A stretch of DNA of 64,000 bases from Helicostylum pulchrum (GCA_025677825.1 JAIXMO010000016.1:434001-498000); one strand, 5' to 3'; counted from the first letter of the stretch, positions 23,240 to 36,860 are shown. Numbers and translations are program-made. Notes: generated from the letters alone by a model not told the origin.

Positions 23240-24491
23240 GCATATATGTGTTAAACTACATACACTACATCGATAACAGATATAAACAGCATGTTGGTTT
23301 TTGTTTAGTAGAAATGATTAACTGGAATAATAATTAATTTTCTGCTTAAAGGAATATAATGATTAAAAAAAGGTTTTTTTTTAATAAATTTTTATAACCA
23401 AAACAGGTAACTTAAATGTTGAGATACAATCGATCACAAACCCAGTTATTTCTAATAACACTAATAGCAGAAAATATTTCCCCATATAATGAAGGAATCC
23501 GTAACCACGTGTTTGCTTTACATTTTATCGAGCCGCTGCTTAGTGGTACTCGGGTATGCCGATTACACCGCCAACAGAGATCAAAAGAAAAAGAAAACCT
23601 CTTTAATCTTAGATGGTAGATTTTAATATGTCATCGACTAACTACGCGATAGGCTAAAAGAAGTGTTAAAATAGTGTTTAAAAATATATATTTTTACGCA
23701 GTCTTTACAAATTATTAATTTATGGTTTCCTGCGTGTTATCGCGCTTTTTTTTTTTTATAATATAAATATACAGAAATGTTAAAAAGTGTTGTGTAAACG
23801 TTTTTTTTTTTCGAAAGAAAAAATCAGGACGTAATACACACCGAGATTTTTGACAGTACATGATAAAAAAAATGTAGTCTTTTTTTTCTTCTACCAGCCA
23901 CATACAATAACGGGTTGCGCCTTAAGACAGATGCTGAGTGGTACAAAATATTTTTTTTTCTATACAAATCATGTATTCTTTGTTGTTTTCTGACGCGTAG
24001 CGTTTTCGTTAAAATACGATATATCTTTTTTGAAGCGGAACCTTGAACTGGCATTCGTTTCATGCCCTCTCTCCTCGGAGATCTAACTATATTTTTTAAA
24101 AAGCATCATAAACATTGGAGATGTTCTTTTAGTATTGTTGCACGCATACGTAATTTTACAGGAATTAAACTTGAGCTAGTGTTATTTATATCATGCTAAA
24201 CAAGTGCATAAAAAAAGTTCAAAGTAATAATATTTATATGTAAAAAAGATAACCAGAGAAAAGTAGAATAAGTAAATAGTTTCATCATGGTTCCACTCTT
24301 TTTTTTTTTAAAAAAATGATACTCTGAGTACATATTCTTCAAATAAGCAATCATAATCAAATTTTCATCTTCGCCACAATTTTTTTTAAAACTCCCTGTC
24401 TTTCCTTTAACAGTATAAAAGGCGAGTAGATATTTACTTTTTACTTTTTTTTGTCTTTCAACTTTTTTCAAAAGTAAATAATATATATAAA

Positions 24492-25226
24492 ATGTCTCCC
24501 CCTCAAGAAGATGGTATTGTTCGTTTCGGGTAAGTTATAATAGAAAGTAAGTAAACATCCATTTGTACTTATATTTTCAATTTTCTAGCAACCACATTTC
24601 AATCAAGCATGTCTCTACCGGTCGTTATCTCGCTTCCGTTGAAGAAACCTACAATGGTGGTTCTTTCCAACAAAAGGTAAACACTAAATAAAAAAAAGGG
24701 GAAAGAGGAAAGGAGTTTATACTTATTTTTCTGTCGTAAAAAGGTCTTCACTGTAGAAGGTTCTCCCAGCGAGCAAAGCACCTGGATTGTTATTCCTCCC
24801 GTTATTACCGACGAAGAAGCTGGTTATGAAGTTGGTTTCGAAGATAAGATTCGTCTTAAGCGCGTCACTGACCGTTCCAACCTTCACTCACACGAGGTTG
24901 TTAGCCCCGTTTCAGGTCAACAAGAAGTTTCTTGTTTCGGTGATGATGAAAACACCGATGAGAACGATATTTGGATCGTTGAGCAATACGACCAAGATGA
25001 TGAGCAATATGATGATGTAAGTATTTTTCATTTTTTTTTTTATTTTAGATCGTGTACTAATTTTATTATTTAGTTCTGGCGTGTAAACCAACCTGTTATC
25101 ATTCGTCATGCTACCACTGGTAAACTCCTTCACTCTCACGATGTTATTTTAGAAGAGGGAAAGAACGAAGTTACTGCTTATCAAGGTCTTGATGATAATG
25201 ACAAGTGGGCTGTTTCTTCCGATTAA
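24492..25226 (+). CDS. MIR-domain protein
   Basis: Exons 24492-24529, 24589-24676, 24744-25016, 25074-25226; 552 nt, 183 residues. Three MIR-like beta-trefoil repeats can be seen: 'IKHVSTGRYLASVEE', 'IRLKRVTDRSNLHSH...V' with 'QQEVSCFG', and 'IRHATTGKLLHSHDV' with 'NEVTAYQG.DDNDKW'. MIR domains occur in protein O-mannosyltransferases, IP3 receptors and SDF2; here they stand alone, and no signal peptide is visible, so the protein is probably soluble in the cytosol. The ligand is unknown. A run of 13 C follows the stop closely. Confidence 0.85.
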
Positions 25227-28200
25227 ACTCCCCCCCCCCCCCAGTTGTTATTTTCTAAAAAAGATGCATTTCTTTTGTTTATATAATTCACATCATGTAT
25301 AGTTTCATAATAAATTTTTTTTTGTTTTCTACCAATTAATGAAATGCAAGTCGTTCAAGATACGTCCCAGTTTTTTTTTTTTTTTTTTTTGCCCAAAAAG
25401 ATTTTTATTTAGAATTAAGTTTCGTACTACATAGCAGCCAGGAAAATCTTACGTTTATATTTGATGTTGGTGGTAAAACGGTATAAAAATTGCCAAGACA
25501 AAAAAAAAAGTGTTTATACACATTTTTCTATTTGTTTATGTCGAAAAAATGATTAAATCTAATAGTATAAGGCACATCAGAAACCCTCTTAAGTCTAGTA
25601 ATCTTTTCTTTTCTTTTTGATATCCTTGTTAATCGCAAATGTCCACGGAATGAAACCCCAAAAACGTTGCTGCAAACCTAAAAAAAAGTGTACGCGTGAT
25701 ATTTAGCTATAAATATCAAAAAATAAAGAGAAAGAACAAAAATATTATCAGGCCAAAAAAAAGGGATTGTACACACATGGCATGATATAAGAAGATACGT
25801 AATCAATTGCAAAGTGATTATAGATTAGTAACAAACTAATTGTAGATTAATAAATAACAAACTGATCGTGGATTATTGTTATAATGCCTACGCTTTGTTA
25901 TTACATTTATCAGTCAATATATAGAATATAAGAAAGGTTTAAGTGATATGTAGATGATATTATAATTGTGTACTTTTGTGTCTAATTTACAACTGTATGG
26001 TACTTGGATACATTTTTTTCAGGTTAGCGGCGACGTCTTTGGAAGCTTTAGATGACTTTTCTCCGTCAAGGATATTGAACATAGTATTATCGAGAATGTC
26101 ATCAAGTATCTTTGCAAACTTGAGATAACAAGTAATTTTACTAGCATCATCATCAGAGGATTTTTCTTTTCCTTTGGCTGATGAACTAAGAGAAATAACC
26201 ACGGTAGATGGTATTTAAGACGAATTAATACTTGATGATGGGCTTTTATTCTGCGTACAGATAAATTAAAATTGATTAACTTAGTTACAGGATACATCAA
26301 CTTTTATCATTACCTACATATCATCCTCGGTATTAGTGCCATAATCGACAAATCCGTCTTATTTAACTGGTATCGATTGCTTTCTACGCATAGCTTCACC
26401 GGCAGAGCAATCTTGCCATTTATTTCTACACGTCTTATTTTTGTTCGTTCGGTTTTAGAAGGACTATTACTTGTAAAAAACTACGCAAAGGTATTTTTTT
26501 CTTCTTAAAACTAGCGCCTACTCGATCTCGCAAAAAAAAAAAAAGAAAAAAAAAAAAAGCCGAGTCCAAAGCCTGAGAAGAAGGACGCGACGGGTATCAC
26601 GAAGAGTTCCAAGAAGAGTATAAGTGTCCTGATTTACCAAATCTTCTAATACCACAATAAATCTCAAACCACCAGCCCAAACCATTGTTGAACCCTTTCA
26701 AAACCTAACACAGCTCTGTCGTAATTCCCATCCTTTTTATAGCAATACTTAAGCTAAATGGCGGATCCTGAAAGTGAAGGGCGCGCAAAATTACCATTAC
26801 CCTTAAACAATCGATCAGGTTCAATTATGACGTAAAAAAGGGATTCGAGATAATATTTTTAAATGAATGTTTTTTTATAGTGTGTACAAGAAAAATGAAA
26901 CTTTATTATACAAATATTTATTTAGTGTGAGTGCTATTGTGCATTTAGTTGCTGTTGCCAAGGCACATGCAAAAATGAAAACTGGATTTAACATATGAAA
27001 AAAGTTGAAGAGGAGGGAGATTTCATTTAGGTGGCCGATGCCATTATGACCTGTGATACCTGAAAGTATAATAAACACATGGCATCGATTTTGTGTCTAT
27101 TTAATAAACCGGGGAATGTAGATGACGCCCTGTACCTTATCAGTTCTCTTTTTCTTTTCCTTCTACACAAGAAAACAAAAAAAGTCATTATACTTGTATG
27201 GTATACACATTCTAGTATGAACTAATTTTTATTTGAAAAATAAAAGAACTCACATGTGTATGTTTGTTAAAACATTTTCTATTTTGTGTAATACAGGATA
27301 AGTAGTTTAATAAATAGACTGCTTACATATTTAAATCATGTAACACTCTTTTTAAAAACTAAATTAATCAGATGGATTTAATATTTTGCTTGAGTAGTAA
27401 TTTTGAGCGAGGTAGATTTCTGGATAATGACAGTGAAATAATTAGGCCTTGGTACTCCCTCAATCCTAGCCGACATTACATGTACTCCCTTCCACCCTTT
27501 TTTTTGCAAAGGAATTTGTAAGCGTATTTATTTAGGTTTGAAACGGAAGGGTTGTTGGTTTAAAGTTATTCATTATGATTTTAAAAAGCTGGTAACCGAG
27601 TTTATCAAAGCCATCAATGCTGTCAAATTTTTTTTCTGTCGTAACTCTTTTTTAATGAAACGCGTTTTCTTTTTTTCAAAATATAATAAGGAACACGAAA
27701 CAGAGTCAATGATTTACCTGATAAAAGTGCCCTTTTTAAAATAAGCACAAACCATTGTACAAGTTGACAGCCTTGTACGTATATTGGTTGCTCAAACCAC
27801 TTTATTTTTTTAAATGTATGGAAAACGAAAAAAAAAAGAATAATGAATTGAATTATTAAAGGATAATGTTAATGCAATCCATATGAGGCAAAATTTTGAC
27901 GTAAATAAAAAAGGGGTTCTATTGTTTGGTTCTATTGTTTAAATAAAGGGGTAGATTGATTCAAGGGTAAACCGTTATTCCGGAAAAATTCATAGCCTTC
28001 TAAGTACAATGCTTGTCTATATTGTTCGGCTTTACCAATTGAAATATATATGTGTTTACAAACTAAGAAGCCTAGAATATCTCAATGGACCCTGATGAAA
28101 GACAAATCCGATGCAATAGGCTTTACGGAGATCTTTTTGTTTTATTGGTATTCAAACACCTATAACTTTAAAAAAACAAAAAGTCACTGCAGGATTGTCC

Positions 28201-29121
28201 AAACTAGTATAAAACGAATACATACAGTAAAATACTAATTAAATGGAGGGGTATATTTTTTTCTGCTTTTAAACGCGTCTTCCTTTCTCTCGGGTATAGA
28301 TAAAACTATTCATTCAAATCAAATAAGTTTTTTTTTCTGCTAAGGAAGAAAGCAGTTAGATTCAATTGTGCTTCGGAGAAGCCAAACACGTTTTTTTGGT
28401 ATTTTTTGATCCCAAACTGCGTCACAAAAAAATAAATAAATAATTTTAAACGATCGACCTGCAAAAAAAGAAAAAGAAAAAATGAATAATACGAGTAATC
28501 ACATTTTCGTTTTAATAATTGTTACTTTTAAAGAAAAGATGAGGAGTTTAGTACCGAGAGTTTTAAAAAGATGAAAATGTTTAGTACAAGTACTAAAAAA
28601 AAACGTGTAAGCGTTTGAATATCCTGTTAAATTAAATCAAAATACATAATAAAAAAAAAGCTCTCCCCCCCCCCCCCCCCTCAAGGATATAGATTGGGTT
28701 ATTAAAGACAAGTTTATAGTGAGTTTATATAAAACCTTTTGGTATACGTTTTTTTTGTATTGTTTAAATATAATTGATGGCTTTTTAAAAATAACAATAA
28801 TAAAAGTCTGTCTTTCAAAAAAAAAATGAAAAAGAAAAGAACTGAAATTTATATTGGTACCTGGTACTACTTATATAATATGAAAATTTTAAAAAAGCTT
28901 TTTTTTTTTCCCTTTTCTCTTTTTCTATACTGTTTTCTTTTTTTTCCTCTTTTTTTTTCTCTTTTTTTTTCTGCTATCAAAAAAAAAAAAAAAAACTACA
29001 TACACACATAGAATAATACACGAAACAGCAACTAATTTTTTTTAAAACCGACTATATTAAATAAAATATATATATTTTTTTTTAAAAAAAAAACTAAACG
29101 AAACAGACAATATATTTCAAC
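25227..29121. other. Gene-poor stretch with possible coding remnants
   Basis: Nearly 3.9 kb with no gene that can be supported. Weak candidates are a minus-strand open segment at 26202-25987 (hydrophilic, 'KILDDILDNTMFNILDG') and one at 27078-26875 ('NEISLLFNFFHMLNP', hydrophobic). Neither has a partner exon or a recognised family. A C16 homopolymer is at about 28665-28680. Confidence 0.4.
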
Positions 29122-30314
29122 ATGCAAAATCAAGATGACATTTCAGAAAGAATCGCAGCTGCTCGTCGAGATGCTGATCTGTTAAAAGAAAGAATCAAGC
29201 AAAGAAAAGAAGCTTTAGCTGATACAACTCGTAAGATTAGAAAGAGAGAATATAATTATCTTAGACCAATAGAAAATGACCTTTTTTTTTAATATAAATA
29301 TATTATAGTAAGAAAAATGGCAAAAGAAGTAAACTCTTTACCTAGACTTGTAATGAAAGTACGCCGTAATTTACGAGGTCATTTGGCTAAAATTTACGCT
29401 ATGCATTGGTCAAACGATAGTCAACATTTGGTATCAGCTTCACAAGATGGAAAATTAATTGTTTGGAACGCTTACACAACGAATAAATTACATGCTATCC
29501 CACTTCGTTCTGCTTGGGTAATGACAGCTGCCTATGCACCTTCTGGTAACTTTGTTGCTTGTGGTGGACTCGATAATATTTGCTCAATTTATAATTTAAC
29601 TTCACGTGATGGTCCTGTTCGACCTGCCAGAGAATTATCAGCTCATGTTGGATACCTTAGTTGTTGTAGATTTCTGGATGATCGTCGTATTTTGACTAGT
29701 TCCGGTGATATGACTTGTTTCCTATGGGATATTGATGCAGGCGTCAAAACTCATGAATTTGCTGATCATACGGGTGATGTCATGAGCGTTTCCATATCTC
29801 CAACCGATCCAAATATTTTTGTATCGGGTGCTTGTGATTCGACCGCTAAAATTTGGGATATTAGAACAAAAAGTTGTGTACAAACTTTTACTGGACATGA
29901 AAGTGATATTAATTCAGTGCAGTAAGTTATACATTCACATATACAACAACATAGTATGATATTAATTTTTTTCTCTTTTACTTGAATAGATTCTTTCCTA
30001 GTGGTATGGCTATTGGTACTGGCTCTGATGATGCTAGTTGTCGATTGTTTGATCTTCGTGCTGATAGAGAATTAAACTCGTACACAAACGAAAGTATTCT
30101 TTACGGTATTACTTCTGTTGCCTTCTCCGCATCAGGAAGACTTTTGTTTGCTGGTTATGATGATTTCAGTAGTCATGTTTGGGATACACTTAAGGGTGAA
30201 CCTGTCGGTATATTATCAGGACATGAAAATAGAGTTTCTTGTCTTGGTGTATCAAAAGATGGTATGGCCTTATGTACTGGTAGTTGGGATAGTTACCTTA
30301 AAATTTGGGCGTAA
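29122..30314 (+). CDS. Heterotrimeric G-protein beta subunit
   Basis: Beta-propeller subunit that pairs with G-gamma at the plasma membrane and relays receptor (for example pheromone or nutrient) signals. Exons 29122-29230, 29309-29921, 29990-30314; 348 residues, the usual length. An N-terminal helix ('[18 protein letters not shown]') for G-gamma contact is followed by seven WD40 blades; conserved G-beta stretches include '[13 protein letters not shown]', '[15 protein letters not shown]', '[20 protein letters not shown]', 'TGDVMSVS' and the terminal '[11 protein letters not shown]'. Mucoralean genomes carry several paralogues, so no numbered symbol is given. A (CT)n tract lies in the 3' flank. 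Confidence 0.95.
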
Positions 30315-30368
30315 TTTTTTTTTCTTCTGTTGGGTCTTTTTTTTTTCTTTTTTTTCCTCTCTCATTCA

Positions 30369-30375
<7 letters not shown>

Positions 30376-30411
<36 letters not shown>
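30376..30411 (+). repeat. (CT)n microsatellite
   Basis: About 18 perfect CT units some 60 bases after the G-beta stop, inside a pyrimidine-rich 3' flank. Confidence 0.9.
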
Positions 30412-30415
<4 letters not shown>

Positions 30416-30890
30416 CTTCGATACCTTTTTATATCCCTTTTTTTTCTTTCCCCTTCTCTTATTATTCAGTTAAAAAAAACAATAAAAATAATGACTTATA
30501 CAGTACACTTGAACACATTTTTAAAATTGTCATACAGAAGCCCTTTTTTTATAAAAAAAAGTTACAGACCCCATGAAATTATTTTCATTGATTATAAATC
30601 CGTGGTAAAGAGATTTTTCTTTATTTATAATAATACACTTCTGCTAAGCATATTATACTGTCATTTGGAATAGACACCAAAAAACACTTGCTCAGCATTT
30701 TTATTACTGAATATCACTGCGCATAGTATTTTTTGTTAGTTACTTCCAAAAAAAGGTAGTTTTGTGAAATTGGATTCCACTATTAGATTGAATAGTGGTA
30801 ATAGTGGGGACAAAAACTATTCTCAAAAAGTTCGCCTCTAAATCGAACACCACTAAATGGTGTGGCTACTGTGTTACCATAATACGAAAA

Positions 30891-31030
30891 TGACTTTTAC
30901 CAAACCTTTAGTAGAGGTACGCCGTAATCCACGCAAAATTCAGCAAGCAAAGACTTGTGAGCTAAAATATTTGGGTTGGTCTCTTCACGTAGCCTCCGTC
31001 TTAGTTTTGCAGTTACTAATTTGTCTCATA
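30891..31030 (+). pseudogene. Possible short relic of a G-beta gene
   Basis: From AAAATGACTTTTACC the sequence aligns by eye with the start of G-beta exon 2: both share GTACGCCGTAAT, a following ACG, and GCTAAAAT...TTGGTC with small insertions. A translated stretch reads 'EVRRNPRK' where the intact gene has 'KVRRNLRG'. It dies out after about 120 bases. The intact gene is only 600 bases upstream. Confidence 0.35.
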
Positions 31031-31337
31031 TAATACGAAGAAATAAAGGAAAGCATGAAACACAAAGTTTGTTTTTATTGTAACACTAACTCAAAAAAAA
31101 CGCTCTTATTAGTCTTCATTTAATCGGCGATCATTATTGTTTTTTAGGCGACTGATTGCTAACTACATGAGTAGTTAACCTATTGCTTGAAAGTATATAT
31201 TGCTACATTTTCTTTTATACCAGCTACGTAAACTCTTAAAACCATCCCCCCTATATGTTCTTACAAACTATAAATCCAATTTTATTATGAAGGAATCAAA
31301 ATTTACAGTTTATCAGTAGCATATTAGAAATATTTCT

Positions 31338-34300
31338 CTAAAATCGATTTAAAGTCATTGGCTCTGCATGATATGTTGAGCTATTTCTACCCGCCTCTTC
31401 ACCAAATATTTTGGATGTGAAAGAGAGGGATGATACGTTGGCCTCATAAAGTATAGAAACTACTACAGGTATATCCTGAACCACTTTAAATTTGTTTTTA
31501 GAGCCGTAAAGACAAGGTCCATCTATCTTTTCGGATATATTTTCTGACCCGATTGTGCCATCAGGCTTTAAACCATCAAGCGCCTTAAGCTTACAATATT
31601 CTAGATATACGCAAAAAAAAAACATAAGCTACAAAGCACTCTTCTTAAGTTATTTACTTACGTATATGAAGACCATCCTTAGTAGGTTGACCTTTCGAAT
31701 TCAAATAAAACATTCGGTTTGTTTGGCAATCATCTATTTTATCCCCCTTTTTAAAAAGTAGAAATACAGTTTGTTTGTCGACTGAGATGATTTTTGTATC
31801 TGATTTCTTATTTTTATATGCAAGATCTGTGTCGGTGTAGGTTCGATAAAATCCAAACCATAGTTGTCGCCGTAGACGAGATTTAAAGCACCTGTTTGGA
31901 ACTCCTTGTGTAAGAATGACCGGTGCTGATGAACATGTTGCGGACAGTGGTCTAGTATTTTGGGTACAACATAATGAGGTATATCAATCTCTTGTTCGAT
32001 CGTAATATCTTCGGTTATCTCTTTCATCATCTTCATAACAGTGTCTTGGAGTTGCGTATTATAATTGAAGTGTATCAATTGAAAAACATATTCAATATCC
32101 CAATACTTTCCAAAGAAGTCATTATTTATCAACGAAGCAGATAATAGAGATGTAATATCTTGTAAAACAGGCCGGAAAGAAATTTCTACAATATCGTTGA
32201 CCGTTAAACGGACTTTACAATTACAAGAGACACTTAATTGTAAGATAAGTCTGTCATTAATTATCTGGATTAAGTTCTCGTTGAGGTTTTATAAAATGTA
32301 TAGGTTAGAATTTTAAACACGTATAGTAGCGAGTATTTGACTCTTACATTTTCAAAAATATACTGCTTAAAATGTTTTGTAAACTCTATTCGGTTTTTTA
32401 ACGTGAATATTTCTAATATCTCATCGTCATTATATACTATGTGAGTCTCGCATAGTTGAATCAAACTGTTGTCTTCCACAATATTGTTCCATATTTTTAA
32501 GCATAAGGAGTCATGTATATTTGAAATAGGGATTATTTTGTCATGAATGATAATTACTTCCTGATCGTCATCCAAGTTAAATTCAGTAACTACTTAGTTT
32601 TGTGTCAGCTGCACATAGTTTTTGTAAAATCGAGCTACAACGTAAAAGACTTGAGTGGGAATTTTAGTTCCAAAGATTCTTGACTTAATGGTAATAGCTG
32701 TTTTCCTTGTCTGATAACTCTTAATTTTTTGGAGCTACCATCCCTTTGTATCAGGCCACTTGCATATATTACATTTTTCAAACCTTCTTCATTGTCAAAT
32801 AAACGGCTTAATACCAGCTTTTCTATAGTGACGGCATATCCAATTTGTATATTTATATTAGGGTCTACGATAGCAGATAGTTTACTTGATATGATGTCTT
32901 TTATATAAATCATGTAGAGCAGTATGAAAGTCTAGGTATATATATGCTGTTGCACTGATACCAAGAGATCTTCAGCATCACTATCTTTGCACAATATATT
33001 TTCAATTTATATTTCAATATCGTTATTACATTCAGCATTTCTAAAATCAGAAAAAGAGGAAATATCACTTATCAAGTAATCTTCAGCAAACGCGATAAAC
33101 CTAAGTGATACGTTAATGTATATTATATATTTGTAGCAAAATTGTTGCAAATGTTGCTAGACATACGAATATTTCACATTTAACGTTGTTATTTCTAAAA
33201 AAAAAACCAAAGAAATAACCCAGAGAGCATAAACTGGTATTATATTAGTAAGGATATTTACATAATAGCGTATTTATATCTTACCTTGCATCAGTTACAA
33301 AATAGCCGTGGTCCCAAATCTTTTTGACAAACCCATTTTCATCTAAAAATGAAAATGATAATAATGTCGACTCGATCGAAATATCTATACAATATAAATT
33401 TTAATATAGACATATCTCAAAAAAAAAAAACTATTTCAACGTTAGGATAGTTTTATATACCTATACTGATGATAGAGTCAGGTTTTGACTTTAGAAATAT
33501 GGACGGAGAAGAAGTCGAATTTTGTACTGGTAGTATACGCGGTTTACTGTTAATATTGGAATTTCGAATAGCATCGATGGCATATCGAGAAGCTTCTCTT
33601 AGAATATTTCGATGTTCAATCTTTTCAGACCAACAACGCCTATGTATGAGATTTTTTGCGTTATAAGAAATTCGATTATATTCTAATATAAAATTCGACC
33701 AGTTTGATAGGATTTCGTTTGGATGTATTTCAAAAGAGTATTTATCATAGTATTTCAAAATGTTGTGCTCTTTTACATGATCATTTAAAAGTAGATCCTT
33801 TACATTAAACACAGTTTTACCAATTTTTGCGCATATATCAAAAAGACAAATAGATTTCATAAAGGCTTCTTGGTGTTTATCTAATCCCCATTTACTTGTA
33901 TCCCTAACCAAAGGTTCCATTAAATGGATGGTTTCTTTTTTGGTAAAACTATTATTATAAACAGTTAATTTGCCGATAAAATTAGTAATTCTATGTTGCA
34001 TTACCGGATCGTATGAATACTGGTAAGGAATGAACGTAATTATTTTTATGATTTCCTCTTGAATGTCAAAAGGTAGTTTAGTATCTATAAACGCTCTTAT
34101 ACCGTTTGTAATATCATCAAAAGTAAGAGATAGCGAGTTGGAGCGTACGACTTTTGAATATATCACAGCACCAGGGAAATAAAACATAGAGTTTACAGTT
34201 GAGACTAAATCTAACTTGATCAATATTTCATTCTCTTCAATGGGGCTGAGTCTACAGACAATATTGTTTTTTCCTCTTTTCAAATAAAAAGTACTTCCTG

Positions 34301-34484
34301 GGTCTATCATATTGTAACAGATAGACTCTATTTCGGAGCAGAACAAGAGTCTATCTTCGTGATAATCCTTAATACATGTGCTCTGAAATAAATATAGTAA
34401 TAGTGACGTTAAAGCAGGAGACCAAAGACATCCTGGAGAAACCCATCCGCCGTAGAACTTGTTCATAAAAATGATTAAATACAT
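31338..34484 (-). pseudogene. Decaying multi-exon gene, remote HSP70/HSPA12-like
   Basis: Minus-strand pieces keep gene-like composition over 3.1 kb: 34484-33461, 33379-33285, a short piece near 33210-33180, 33090-32640, 32580-32350, 32255-31740 and 31610-31338. The join at 33460 restores 'ISIGIDISIEST', which sits where HSP70 proteins have the phosphate-1 loop (D.GT..S); later 'YAVTIEKLVLSRLF', 'LLPLSQESLELKFPLKS' and 'RPVLQDITSLL' suit the HSPA12-like fold. An N-terminal extension of over 300 residues is not recognised. Two in-frame stops (TAA 33009-33007, TAG 32934-32932), an unresolvable junction near 32640 and a one-base frameshift near 31790 indicate a broken gene. Family assignment is tentative. 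Confidence 0.45.
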
Positions 34485-34909
34485 AGATCACACTAGCAAA
34501 TAAACGTCTATTTTATCTTTTTTTTTTTTTTTTTTTTTTTGATTGAGTCTTTTTTATTTTCCAACTTTTTTTCTTCTTCTTTATGTTCACACAAAAAGGA
34601 CAGGGTTCAAAGCGACCACCGTGCATAAGAGCACTTCCACCCGACTGTGATGCCGTATAGATACTGGGCTTTCCCCCCTTTTTTTTGCTCAACAAAGGTA
34701 CATGAAAAGTAATACGTTATACTTTTTTCTTCTTCTAAACGTGTAAATAGAACGTTCATCAAAGGACTTTCGGCAAAAAAAAAAAAAAAGAATAAATGAC
34801 AAAGAACGGGTTTAAGCTTCACATACCAAAATGTCAAATGGTATATGATATTAAGTTCCAAGGTAGTTTACTTATTTTATTTTTCCTCAAACATATATTA
34901 ACTTATTAA

Positions 34910-35520
34910 ATAGAACCCTATCGCCAAGAATCAAATAAAGAAGCCTTAAAAAAAAATGCAACAAGTCTTTGCGCTATTACTGAAGAAGAAGAAAATAATA
35001 ATAGCCGCCCTGTAAAAGTAATGAAGATGGAACCAATCATACTAAGGGAAGAAAATGGCGAGGAAACACTCTCTCTTGGGTAAGACCATTGTGGCGGACA
35101 ATCTGAACTCGGAACAATGTTTACAGGGAATCTGCAGTGAACTGACAAGTACTATAAGTAACATGAGCAATCGCACGGGCAAAATAATACTTGAAGTGTT
35201 CAAAGAAGTGTAATTAGAACCGGTAGATGGAAAGACTTTACGAAGTATATGAAGACTAGAGGCTTATATGATACACACATATGCAATTGAGTTGCTCCAA
35301 CCATGGTGCATTTACTGTTGCAAAGTGTGTGGCTTCTTATTGCATTGCTGTTGACTTTAACAGAAAATCCCGTATCAAGGGACACCACGCAAAAGCACTT
35401 GACAAAGTCTTCACTGCCATCAGTTATCTGACTTGACTGATTACAAAGCAAATACCCACTATGCAAGCCCTTGACTAAGGATTCATGTTCAGCAGTAGTA
35501 AAACCAAGACTCAGAATCAC
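34910..35520. other. Unrecognised coding-like fragments
   Basis: The minus strand 35520-35200 is open for 106 codons with gene-like codon choice ('ITDGSEDFVKCFCVVSLD') but no family was recognised. The plus strand 34919-35097 is also open with an acidic segment ('AITEEEENNNSRP'). Neither can be extended into a convincing gene. They may be remnants of a mobile or expanded family. Confidence 0.3.
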
Positions 35521-36227
35521 ATACGGCTACGCACAGCTTAAATGATTTTAAATCGACATATACGAACCCACTGTATAATGGAGCTCGATTATTCTCCCAG
35601 CTAGTATTACATATTGTCTTTTTATTCAATTAATCATTTAATACAAAAATAAAAGATCGTTGGTTTTATTTATACTGTAATAAATGTTATAGGTACTAAA
35701 CTATGCCAAGCGAATATCGTAATAGTTCATAGGGGAAGTCCTGTGGTCGAACTTTTTCCCTCTCCCAGAATTTTTCCTGTATCTTTTCTCCTGAAGAGAC
35801 GAACGCGAGAATAGTGTCATTGATAAACAAATATTTTTGCATTGAAATACAGCACCGATCTCTTCCGTAATACCAAACAACTCAAAATAAATAAAAAAAG
35901 CTTCTTATGTGTAGAAGTCCGTTGCAACTACTCCATTAAAAAAAAAGTGCCCAGATAATGGGGGTTTTATTCTCCTAGATCACCTACTAGCAATTATTAC
36001 GTCTCACGCTATATGATGTGCACATTTAACTGTGGGAAAGAAACTTAAAAATCATGATTTTCATCTAAAAAAGACAAGTGAGTTTTTTATTTGTAAAAAA
36101 AAAGACAGTCTATCTCTAATGTCCAATCAGATCATTTCATCTTTTATAGACTCATTTGTATCAAGTTTTTCTAATTTTTTTTATATTTTTCTTTTTTTGT
36201 TTCTTTTTGCAACTTAATTTCAAAAAA

Positions 36228-36860
36228 ATGTCTCTTGCTCGTGTTCGTAAGTGTTTACATGCAAAAAAATCTACATAATTAATCTAACATACGCATTTTT
36301 TTCCCTTTACGTACAGACACTGATTCTGCCCCTGCCGCTCTTGGTCCTTATTGTAAGAGTTTGACACACACCAAACGCGTCAAATAATTAAAGCTAACGT
36401 TTGTTTATATGTAGCTCAAGCCATCAAGGCCAATGGTTTAGTTTATACTTCTGGTCAAATCCCTCTTATCGCTACTACCGGTAAGTTAATTATAAGAGAA
36501 AGAAAGAGAGAAAGGAAATTTAATCAAGGATTATATGTAGGTGAGATTGTTGAAGGTGGAATCCAGGAACAAACCAAGCAAGTTTTGATTAACCTTACCG
36601 AGGTTCTCAAGGCTGCTGGTTCTGACCTCGAAAAGGTTATCAAGACCACTGTTTTCCTCAAGGATATGAATGATTTTGTTGCCATGAACGAAGTTTATGC
36701 TACTGTAAGTAACTTGTGTGTGTGTGAGTGATTTTATTTGTACTAACAAACGTATGTGTAGTTCTTTTCTACTCATCAACCTGCTCGTTCTACTGTTCAA
36801 GTTGCTCGTCTTCCCAAGGACGTCTCTGTTGAGATCGAATGTGTCGCTTTGACCAATTGA
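36228..36860 (+). CDS. RidA family enamine/imine deaminase
   Basis: Hydrolyses reactive enamine/imine intermediates made by threonine/serine dehydratase and so protects PLP enzymes. Exons 36228-36246, 36317-36352, 36415-36480, 36541-36704, 36762-36860; 384 nt, 127 residues, exactly family size. Conserved elements are '[19 protein letters not shown]', 'SGQIPL', '[13 protein letters not shown]', '[12 protein letters not shown]', 'NEVYATFF', '[12 protein letters not shown]' including the substrate-binding Arg, and the final 'VEIECVAL'. The short N-terminus could still be a weak mitochondrial signal; yeast has cytosolic Hmf1 and mitochondrial Mmf1, and the sequence does not decide. Confidence 0.94.

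Noticed and set aside
30118..30673. Two plus-strand ORFs over the end of G-beta and its 3' flank
   Set aside because: They read the last WD repeat out of frame and then the (CT)n and poly-T tracts.
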